From positions 6,168,488-6,232,487 of the forward strand of contig NC_088298.1 in NCBI RefSeq assembly GCF_032854445.1: 64,000 nt of DNA. The letters are read 5' to 3'. Every line of letters starts with the position of its first letter. Within the stretch, counting starts at the first letter, position 1. The notes beneath the pieces are model-generated. The model was not told the origin of the DNA. It saw only the letters and a program-made list of their open reading frames with translations, and searched no databases. This document shows, in pieces, positions 34,211-46,200 of this stretch. Made by a program: the position numbers and the translations under genes. The DNA is from Liolophura sinensis (Eukaryota > Mollusca > Polyplacophora > Chitonida > Chitonidae).

Positions 34211-37200
34211 ATGGTTTTGCCTCTGAACGAGCAAGTCGTAGAAGTAGAGGGGAAAATCTCAGGAAATGTCCAGCCAACGATTCCAGCATTGGTAAATCAT
34301 GGTATTTTCTAGCACAATCATGACAATTCTAGGTTATATTTTTAGTCTTGGCCTAAAGGGACGCGAAGGTTAGCAGTTTAGCAAACATTGGCATACACTC
34401 CTCGGTTCTCAGTGTGCTGTCCTCCACATACTGTTGTTGTCCGCTGTGTGACGTTGTTGTCCGTAATCCCTGTCCATTTTTGCGTCCGTTTTTATGGATC
34501 GAAACAGCTTCGGGTACGTTGCAGCACGACTGATCAGTCAAGTTTGACATGTCGCGGATGTTCCCTTTATTTTGGCTTGGCAATACTTGGAGATAGCAAG
34601 CTAAACCTTTGCTGTTCCACGTAGGCCTCCATATGGGGCAACGCTAGAAGTCGAAAAGTTCTGAGTATTATACAGAAAATTCAATCATGGCGCATAAATG
34701 ACAGATACTTATAAGTCATGTACACGGAGAAGTTGTGGTCCAGAGTACACTTGCACTAGTGATACTAGTGAAGTATCATCATACATCAGACACAGAAGTG
34801 GAAAGTTGCGTAAGGCAATGCTTGTATATAGGGCTATGTTTCTACATAAGCATAGCCCCATAGACCTACACCTGCTTTAGCCTAGCTGTAGGTGAGATCG
34901 CACTGAAGTGGTTGCAACATTCAATTAAAGTTATGCTTTTATGTCTCTGAGTGCAAAAAAGATAAATTCAGATGGTGTTTATTCTCATTGAAGCACCCCA
35001 GTAGACGCGAGGATATAGAGTTTGTCCTGTACGTTCCGCCGCCTACAGATCTCTCGGATCGAGGAGGATATGAGGAGTGGATTGAGAGGATGAGATTTAT
35101 TGAAGAGGATTTACATCGTCTGTTACAGCTGCCACATGACAAGTTCTGGTGCCAGGTGATCAAGTTACATCAGCATATATAGACCCCGAGATCACAAAGT
35201 GATCTTCGGCTTAAGTCAAAATTTAAAATCACTGTAAAATTATTATTTCTGATGTAACCAGGTCAAAATATTGCTTGACATGTAAATTCTGGGTAAGTTA
35301 TTGTACAACAAATTTTAGCTAAAACACTGAAAAGGAACATACCAAATTTAATGATTAAGACTTTGACGTAAGTCTAAGATCACTGCGTGATCATGGGGTC
35401 TGAGGCACAAAAAACACTAAAATGATGTAACCAGGTCAAAATATTATGCCAAGACATAGACAAAGTCAGATGAAAGTCATAGATTAATTTATATTCTTCA
35501 GAATTGTTCCAAGTTAAAAAGGTTTTAAAACATCAAATTCTAAGATAGTGTGTAGAGACCCAGAGTTTATCAGTAATGTCACATCCACATTTTTTGCTTG
35601 AAATAGTTCGTTTCAAATTCTATGTGGCGAATGCATTCATACAATGGAGGTCTATATGCATATGCATTTAAATTGAGAATGGGTCCTCCATGGTCGAAGG
35701 GGTTAGCACACCAGCACAGGACAATGACCCAGTAGCCTCCCATCAGTGCGGCTGATGTGAGTTGAAATCCAGCTCATGCTGGCTTCCTTCCCGGCCATAA
35801 GGTGGGAAGGTCTTGCATTAACCTGCGGGTGGTCGTGGGTTTCCCCTGGGCTCTATCCGGTTTCCTCCCACCACAGTGCTGGCGGCCGTCATATAGTTTA
35901 AGTGAAACATTCTTGAGTACAGCGTAAAACATCAGTGCTAACCCAGTGCGACTGTTAATCCCTTAACCAATGAGGGCATATGTTCAAATCCAAAGTTCTC
36001 ATGCTGATTGGCAATTGGCTGTGGCTTTGAGTCGGGAAGTTTATCGGGCACCTGGTGAACAGTGAATTTATTCTGAGCACACCTGTGTCCATACCTGTGA
36101 AGTTGACTACTCTCATATACACATCATGATAAATGATACATTTTTAAGTATGATCGTGTAGGATCAACCAAATAAATGTACTGATATTTAACAGGCTGTG
36201 TTTGATGAGAAGCTGCACAGATGTCTAGATGCATATTGGCTGTGGCTTTGAGTCAGGAAGTTTATCGGGCACCTGGTGAACAGTGAATTTATTCTGAGCA
36301 CACCTGTGTCCATACCTGTGAAGTTGACTACTCTCATATACACATCATGATAAATGATACATTTTTAAGTATGATCGTGTAGGATCAACCAAATAAATGT
36401 ACTGATATTTAACAGGCTGTGTTTGATGAGAAGCTGCACAGATGTCTGGATGCATATCTACGCCAAGCTCCGCGGTAAGATGTTTTTTTTTTAGTTGATC
36501 CTCCATCTGACTTGTGGGAATTAAGAAAAGAAGAATCATGTACCAGAATTCAATTGATCGACATCAGTGACTCACTTTTCTATGTTCGGATTGAGTCATA
36601 TTTGACTGAATGTAGTTATGACTCTTGTCTTTATTTTTTGATCACAATTACTTCACACAGACTGTGTTACTAAAAAAAATTGGTATCTGCTTGAACTCTG
36701 ACTCCAGACTCTGACTTAAAAAGCGATTTTTTTTTTCATTTCACCAGAGTTTAATACCATACAAAGATTTGGGAATGGGACAGCAAGCATCAAATTCGAA
36801 GGTCTGGGCAGATTCCATAAAGCCGGTTCTGGCTTAAGTCAGAATTTAAGAATTTTGTACGATGCTTAGTTGTTGTTACTGAAAGTTGAAATTTGGACAG
36901 TGTTGTTTTAAGACTGCATTGATGAGGGACACAAAATTTTAATTTCTAAAGCCCAAATACAAGGCTCAAGATCAAGGCAGAAATGTCTTTGTGGAATCGG
37001 TGGTGACCTACGAATTTGATGCTTGCTGTCACATTCCCAAACCTTTGTATGGTATTAAACTCTGGTGAAATGGAAAAAAAAATCGCCCGTTTTATTTCAT
37101 TTTTGTCTGTTGGAAAGACACAGAGTAAAGTACAAATGTACTTTATTTTATGGATCATTGAAGTTTAACCATGTCTGAGTAAATGCTGGAAAGTTTTTCT

Positions 37201-40200
37201 CTACCTATGTGTTATCAGGGGTTATGACTCTCTGAGTCATTTACCTATATTTTATCAGGAGTTATGACCTACTGAGTCATCTACCAGGAGAAGCCTTATC
37301 CCTTCACCAGGAGATTCACCGACTCGTTTTCATGACTTATCTGAGAATGGCGACTCATAAGGAGTCTAAGGTGACACAACTCTAGATATTTTGTCTGTTT
37401 ATGTAAATACCTGCTTGGAATATATGTACATTGATGTGAGAATTTCTGTAAAGGAAATCTTTGAAACAGCCTTTCAAACACACTTCAGGTCCAGGTTCAA
37501 ATCTCGCATTGGTTAAAGAATTTTTGGTTTCTCCATTTTTTCCTCGTTTGTGGGGCTTGTGCTGTCTTTTGTGTCTTTTGCATGAAGTTCACTTAAAATC
37601 CCTTTCATCCTACGCCGATGGTCATGGGTTCCCCCGAGCTCTGCCCAGTTTTCTCCCACCATCATGTTGGCCACCATTGTATAAGTGAAATGCTCTTGGG
37701 TAAGGTGTAAAACACCAATGAAATGAGTAAATAAATTCAAACCAAATGGGATATGGGAATGAGGTCATTCATCTCATTTTGTCCCATTCTCAGTCACTTT
37801 GTTTGTGCTCTGAACATGTGTGTAGTGAGTTCCAGCCATCAGGAGGGGCGGGAAGGGTCGGTAATGGGCCGTCTCGCACTACCCTGTCTCACCTGCTGGT
37901 TCGGACAGTCACAGGGGCAGCAGTCACATTACTTCGTCACTGTATAACTGTTTGTGTAAATCGTTTTGTTTTTGATAACCTTGAGAAGAACAGTTATGTA
38001 CAAATTGACTGAGTTACCTTGAATCAATAAAAATATTGTTATTATCATATTATTAAAACTTTCCAGCCATATAATATCACAATTTCTGGACGTGTATTTT
38101 AATTGTGATTCTCTATTTCCTGACTTCGTTTCATCTGTTTGTCTTTCATCAGGAAAGCCACATCGGACCAAAAGTTTTTGGTGACATTTTGTATGAGAAC
38201 TTTATCTTCGACATACCTAAGCTGATGGACTTGTGTGTTCTGTACGGCCGAGAAAATGGCCCCCTGCTGTCCAAGATGATCACGAATGTCTTCACACAGC
38301 AGCCAAAATACAAGGACGATCTGAGAGCCACTCTGCCAACTGTTTGTCAGGTAGTCCAATTCAGTTTCATTTTTGCTTCGCGACTTCATAATGGTCCCTA
38401 AATTATGATCAATCACAGATGACCATCATTTATATATTTATTTATTTGATTGGTGTTTTACGCCATACTCAAGATGGCGGCCAGCATTATGGTTGGAGGG
38501 AAACCGGGCAGAGCCCAGGGGAAACCCACGACTATCTGGAGGTTGCTGGAAGACCATCCCCTTATCACCTGATGTGCAAGATGCCTGCTCTGCTGTGGTT
38601 TTTTATGTTTGTTTTGCAACAGTAAACTATTGTACTTCATCTCAGTTTGACAGTGAAAACATGATTACTAATGGTCACCCAAACCAGCCATAGACAGGGA
38701 ATTGATACACTCTCACTGTTCATGGGGCTGTGGTGCTACACCATCTAGCACTCTCGTACACTCATTAGGTTTGAACAGTCTAAGGTTCATACTTTGGGGA
38801 TATGGGCTCGTCCTCCCACAAAAAAGACACAATACACACACATGATAACTCCTCATATCATTATATAGTTAATCATGGTGTTTTAAACACCAGGCAAATT
38901 AAAAAAAATATATGTTGCTTTAAAGTATTGAATTGTTGTACACCTAAACCTGAAGAGTTCCCACAAAGGGACATTACTCTGCTAGGCTTTATTACTGTGT
39001 GAAAGAAAAAGAAATGCTCCTGTATTTTGCTACATCACTCTGGCTCAGCACTGAGAGCTTTGTTCAAGGAATCAGGACTGGTTGGCCTGGTGTCAGTATA
39101 ATGTGACTGGGTGGGCGTCACATCTGGTGTCTTCAGCATGATACTTAAGTGGCGGCAGAAATTGGTGGCATGGACACAGTATGTGTACACACACCTAATA
39201 AATCCTTGTCGTCGCATAACTGAAACACTGTGAAGTGTGAGGTAAAACCTAAAGCATTGAAAGTTTGATGCGTTTTAATATGCATAATAAACCTCTCGCG
39301 GAAAATTTTGGAGTTCTTTCAGAATGACATACGTGTAGGGTCCTGAACACTCTTCACTGATTATTATCCGTAATCTGAAAATTCATGTATTGAAAATATA
39401 TCCATAAAACCAGCTTCGTGATCAATTTTATACTACATTTGACAGGTGTTTGACAACATTCGGATGAAGTGCGGTGTCGGACCGGAAAGTGGGAGTGGCC
39501 TGTCGCCACAGAAACTAGACCAGACCCAGATTACCCAAGATCCTCTGGTTACCATGACAACAGAGGAGTTTGAAGATGTTATTTATTACCTGTCTGACAC
39601 GAGCATCACATTGTCGGTGTTTTTGGAGGTGTATCCATATGCTTGTCCTATATTTCACCACTCAAGATTTCCTCAGAGGTAAGTAAAGTGGTGACTGGTG
39701 CTGTTAAAACTGTGAAAAGCCTGGAAATTGAAAGTAACTCTTCCAGGCCTTGAAAACTTTGGAAAATCAGGATTTTCAGCTTATGTCATACCCCAAGTGT
39801 CTGCATGGCAGTGCGGTAACAGAGAAAGCTATGGTAAGTAAATGTTAGGGGTGGTACCTTAAAAGTTCTGCATGTATTGAGCTCTTGTTTTGCAGACATG
39901 TAAAACACAGTAGCATATGGCGGATGTTCCATCAGTGATGGGCTGTGTGAATATTAAATGCCGTAAATTTCATAATCCATGACTTTGTGTATTTTGTATT
40001 AGAATCAATGTTAAGGTAACTTTTGGGCATGGTATCTCAATGAGTAGTGCATGTGTTGAGCTGCAGTTTGAAATACCTTTCCTACCCCGCTGTTAGTTGC
40101 GGGCTGTGTGCAAATATACATATTAAATAGCGTTGACCTTTCAAACAACGTCACTGGCCCGGATAGCACAGTTGGTTGAGCGTCTGCTTCGGGAGCGGTA

Positions 40201-43200
40201 GATCCAGGATCAATCCTGGGTCGAGTCACACCTAAGACTTTAAAAGAAGAAGGTGTAACTTCCTCGCTTGGCGTTCAGTATGAAGGGGATAGTGCAATGA
40301 CTGGTTGTCCCGTATCAGTGTAATGGCTCGGGTGGGGCGGCTTACTGGCCTTCGGTAAGTCATCTCAGTGAAGCAGCACTAGATTAAAGAGTGGTGCAAA
40401 TCCGTCCTGCAACAAGGAGGCACATTACATACACCCTAAGGATTCCTTCGTCGTCATATGACTGAAAAATTGTTGAGTACGACGTTAAACCCCATGCACT
40501 CACTCACTCAAACAATGTCTAGTGTGTCACGCCTCACACAAGTGGGTACACTTACCTCCCCAAATAATATCATTTCATGCTGATTATTTCTACAAATGAA
40601 AAAGTTAAGTTTGTTTATTTCTTGGATTATTTTCATGATTTATATAAAAGTTAACTATTGGAATTTACATCAGTGATAAAAGTGTTAGTTGGCACAGTTT
40701 ATAGATATCGCTCTTGTTTTTACATTTTTAATATTTTACACTAAGGCTCCATGAGTCGAAAAAGACACATTTGTTTCATGACGTTCCAGTCTGAGCTCAG
40801 CGATATGATGTCATAATGCATGTACAGTAAACTTTTTACATTCTGCGTCACGCAACAATAAAACAACATCATACATATGCAGTTTTGACCTATCTAGGTC
40901 AACTGCTGTGGCCTAAGCTTGCCGTTGATTGGTCGAAAATACATGACCTTAGGGGAGGGAGTAAAACAGAATAGTAGCATGAAATATGCAGTTTTGGCCA
41001 CATTGTCTTCATGTTTTTAGGGTTATTACCTTGTCAAATCCCTCAAATGCTGCACACATTCTCGGGATTTGACTTAGTACCAAACAAGGTTGAACAGTAT
41101 CGGGTTATACAACAAACACTGCTATTGCAATGTTAAACCCTGAAGTATAAGGCACAAAGGCGCAAGGAGTATGTTCAGATGTTGATGCTTTATGTGCATG
41201 TCAATTACTGTAAATTACCAAATTCACAATTTCAGTACATTATGTATTGAGCTGGAGTTTTACATTCATGTGTCTCGTACAGGTGAGCTTTGAATGCCTT
41301 GCTATAAGTTGTGAATTCTTTATATCGGTTCTATGCTGAAACATCTGAGCTACATCATTCAATTAACTTTATATGTGGGAAGGTCTGCCAGCAACCTGCG
41401 GATGGGCGTGGGTTTCCCCTGGGCTCTGCTCGGTTTCCACCCACCATAATGCTGTCCGCCGTCGTATAAGTGAAATATTCTTGAATACAGTGTAAAACAC
41501 CAATCAAATAAATAAAATATATTCAATTAACTTTAGATTTTATCTTTGCATATGGCAGTAGTTTTAAATTATTTTTCGGATATGGTCAGGAAAGCCATAA
41601 AACGTCATGACATTTGCTTTGAAATAACCCTGGCATCAGTTAGTTTTGATTTGTTCATTCTTTCTTGATACAGACTGGCAGTGTTTTATGATGTGCTAAC
41701 CCCCGTCCTTGCTCAGGCTATCAAGTCACGCTCACACAAGAATCAAGGGTGAGTAGAATTAATTTAATATTGTTTTGCCTCTCACCATTGGGGTAGCTGT
41801 GAGTTCAAACCCAGCCCATGCTGGCTTGCTCTCCGGTCATATGTGGGGAGGTCTGTCAGCAACCTGTGGTTGGTCGTGGGTTTTCTCCCACCATAATTCT
41901 GGCCATAATAGTATAAGTGAAATATTCTTGAGTACAGTGTAAAACATCAATCAAATAAATATATAAATAATATTTTTGATGTTTATTTCTTTGTGAAAAA
42001 TAGTACATAATACGCTGATAGTAGCATTAACCTTGACCCAGAATTATAATAATCCAGAAGATATTGGCTTTCACACTTTCTCTAAACGGGTGTTTTCTGA
42101 AGTGCTGGCACCGATATATATTTTCAAACTTGTCAGGGAGTACATGTAGGTTACATTTGACTTGCCAATTTCTTCGCAGGCGACTTCATTAACTCTGCTT
42201 TCTCAGCAGATCGTTAATGGAATGCTAGAAGCCTGCTGTAGGTGGGCTAGTGGTCAGCCAGCAGTGTGCCACAGATGCCAGTGTGTTAACTTGCACTTTG
42301 CTTTAAAGGAAAACTCCATAGCAAAAGAAACGACTTCAGTAGCGTAATGGTTAGGGCATCCGCCTTGAAGTCGGGGTTTCACTTCGGGAGCGGTAGATCC
42401 AGGGTCAATCCTGGGTTTGGTCACACCTAAGACATTGAAAGAGGAATTTGTAACTTCCTTGCTTGTCGTTCAGCATTAAGGGAATAGTGCAACGACTGGT
42501 TGACCCGTATCAGTATATTGGGTCGACCTGTATCAGTATGGCTCGGGCGGGGCACCTTACTTGCCTTCGGTAAGTCGTCTCAGTGAAGCAGCACTAGATA
42601 AAATAGCGGTGGAAATCCATCCTGCAACAAGGAGGCACATTACATGCACTCTAAGGATTCCTTCATCGTCATATGACTGAAAAATTGTTAAGTGCGACGT
42701 TAAACCCCAAGCACTCACTCACTCACTCGAAGTTGGGAGATTCCAAGATCAAACCAGGTCATACCAAAGATTTAAAATGGTACTTACTGCTGTCTCACTG
42801 AGAGATTAGAGAAACAGAAGTGGTTGGCCTGGTGTCATTATAATGTGACTGGGTGGGGTGTCATGTCTGGTGTGTTCAGCATGATACTTCAGTGGCAGCA
42901 GCTCTTTGCGGCATGGACTCGCCCTGCCACAAGAGGACACAATATACATGTATGTTCAAACACTGTTAAATTGTTAAGTATGACGTCGAGCCCCAAGCAT
43001 ACATACCGACCATAGCAAAATTCTGCTAAAATTTGTAGAAAACTCCTGCAGAAATGCGTCCAATGAGGCCATATGTGTATTTTTATGTGTCAAGAAAAAA
43101 AAAGTCTGTCAGTGTAAGCCATTATGGATAAAATATGAATGTTGTCAGTGAATATGAAAATTGCTTGATTTTAACTGTCTTCTGTCTGTTATCAGTTCAA

Positions 43201-46200
43201 AACTTATGTTGAAGAGGAGACTTCAGCAGGGTCGTAAACACCTGATTAAAGCTTTCCATCAGATCATCCAGGTGTGCTGTATACTGCCCATACTCAATCA
43301 CAGGTGAGTCGATTAAAGCTTCCATCAGATGATCCAGGTGTGCTGTATACTGCCCATACTCAATCACAGGTGAGTTGATTAAAGCTTCCATCAGATCATC
43401 CAGGTGTGCTGTATTCTGCCCATACTCAATCACAGGTGAGTTGATTAAAGCTTTCCATCAGATCATCCAGGTGTGATGTATTCTGCTCATACTCAATCAC
43501 AGGTGAGTTGATTAAACCTTTCCATCAGATCATCCAGGTGTGCTGTATTTTGCCCATACTCAATCACAGGTGAGTTGATTAAAGCTTTCCACCAGATCAT
43601 CCAGGTATGCTTTATTCTGTCCATAATCACAGGTGAGTTGATCAAAGCCTTCATTGAGATCATCCAGGTGTGTTGTATTCTGCCCATACTCAATCACAGG
43701 TGAGTTGATCAAAGAGTTGTATCAGATCATCCAGGTGTCCTATGTTCTGCACATACACAATCACAGGTGAGTTGATCAAAGCCTTCATTGAGATCATCCA
43801 GGTGTGCTGTATTCTGCCCATACTCAATCACAGGTGAGTTGATCAAAGCCTTCATTGAGATCATCCAGGTGTGCTGTATTCTGCCCATACTCAATCACAG
43901 GTGAGTTGATCAAAGCTTTCCATCAGATCATCCAGGTGTGCTGTATTCTGCCCATACTCAATCACAGGTGAGTTGATTAAAGCTTCCCATCAGATCATCC
44001 AGATGTGCTGTATTCTGCCCATACTCAATCACAGGTGAGTTGATCAAAGCCTTCATTGAGATCATCCAGGTGTACTGTATTCTGCCCATACTCAGTCACA
44101 GGCAAGTTGATCAAAGCCTTCCGTCAGATCATCCAGGTATGCTATATTCTGATTAAAGCCTTCCATCAGATGATCCAGGTGTGCTGTATGCTGTCCATAC
44201 TCAATTACAGGTGAGTTGATCAAAACCTTCCATCAGCCCATACCGGTGAGCTGTATTCTGTCCATACTATCCTTCAGGTGTGCTGTATGCTGTCCATACT
44301 CAATTACAGGTGAGTTGATCAAAGCCTTCCCTCAGCCCATACCGGTGGGCTCTATTCTGTCCATACTATCCTTCAGGTGTGCTGTATGCTGTCCACACTC
44401 AATCACAGGTGGGTTGATCAAAGCCTTCCATCAGCCCATCCAGGTGTGCTGTATTCTGTCCTTACTCAATCACAGGTAAGTTGATGAGTAAACCCAGACA
44501 TTTGGGCATTTTCATTGTCTTGTCTTATTGAAGGGCAAAGAACCTTTCTTGCAGCGATAATTTTTGACCAGTTGTTGGCTCAAGCACCATCTGTTTTCTG
44601 GAGTTGTAACACGAGTTTAGTACTATAAAGCTATTTCATATTGATAGAACCACCAGGCTGACATCGTCATGTTTTTGTTTTTTCAGTTCTCAGAAACTGT
44701 GTGATACTCAACAGAGCGTAGAAGCATTTTTGGACATTTTCTCTGACATTCAGGGGGAGAGAAGGTATGCCATTGATTTCAACATGGCATTGCATCAATA
44801 AGTATAACTGTATTGTACTTGGCTACTCCAGCCAATGTTCAGCAGGGGAATCTTTGTTACATGTATATCCAGATAGTGTAATCCCTATATTTACCTAACT
44901 CCTCAGCGTTTTGGTGAAAGACCAACTTTCAGTGCAATTTAAGCCCAATGTTAATTTGATTATGGAAAATTGCCAATTTCAGGGCTTCTCAAAAAGCCTA
45001 CCCAGAATAATGCCTTCAGGATATGCTTGAATAAACGCCTTACAAACATGCGAAATGGTTGAAAAATTTAAAGTACTATAATATTATTGCTTAAAGGAGA
45101 AAATTTTTTTTTTAAAAATGACACTATAGGCTGAAAAGAGCACATTTTTTTCTATCTGGTGGTGCCTGCTGCATAATTTGGGGATTTTTCCCCGCCATAC
45201 ATGTAAAGCCTGAAAATGGGAAAGCTGGCATAAATCGCTGAGTCCATCGCACCCTCCATCTTTAACACCTTGTAATTTATGCTAGGGGTGTGTTGCCTCT
45301 CAGCCAGTGAGAGTCATTAAAACTGCTGGCTTGTTGGTGTAAACTCGGAACTTATGTCCAACATTCCGGTTTCCCGATCGTCAAGCAGAAAACGAACTGT
45401 ACTGTTTGCTACCTTCTGGGTAGAAGAGTTCTACCGGAAATGTACGAACTGCACTTCGGTGGTTTCCAACGGCAATTCTCCTCCTAACACAGAAGACTTC
45501 AGGACTAGTTCTTAGGCAAAATGGAGTCGCCTACAGCAGATGTTTGCGCTGACTTCATTTACAGTTTTATTTGTAATTTTTTAACTTTAGGTACATATTA
45601 GAATTTTTTTATGGCATGCACCTACGAGGAAATGCATACTCTTTTCAATGGTACGTGATTGATACTTAAATTTTCTTCTCCTTTAAAATTCACTTTCTTT
45701 ATGACATCTACAAGCCTGACCATGTGGATCAGTTCAGCACGTTTGCCATCAAAAAAAAAGACAGAGATGAAAGAGTCTCATTCTAGAACTCCTGCTTCTT
45801 CTTCAGGGCACAATATTTCCAGAGTGGCATTAAACCATAGTCATCCAATCATTCATTTGTCAGAAGATACATTTCTAATCATAACATAGTTTTTGCTCTA
45901 TATTTCGCACAGGTTTCTGGCTGACTATGAGAGTCAGCACATGATCCAGGATGCCTTTGATATTCTTCTGCAGGCAGATTGTGTTGTGTATCCTTTTTTG
46001 GTTCAATTTTTAAAGAGACTGTTTCTTTTTTTCATGTGATTGTATGTTAAAAGTGATGACAGCACAGCATTTTGAGTAATTCTAGACCAGTAAGGTCTGA
46101 TAAGTTGGAATCCACATCACTGCACACTTTTTATCTAATTCTACTTAAGCCATGATGCTAGGGGGCGTGTCATTTGCTGCTGTCTAAGTATTTACATTGA

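Noticed and set aside
40150-40220. tRNA gene candidate
   Set aside because: A- and B-box-like segments are present but there is no full cloverleaf, and the segment continues into a SINE body and tail.
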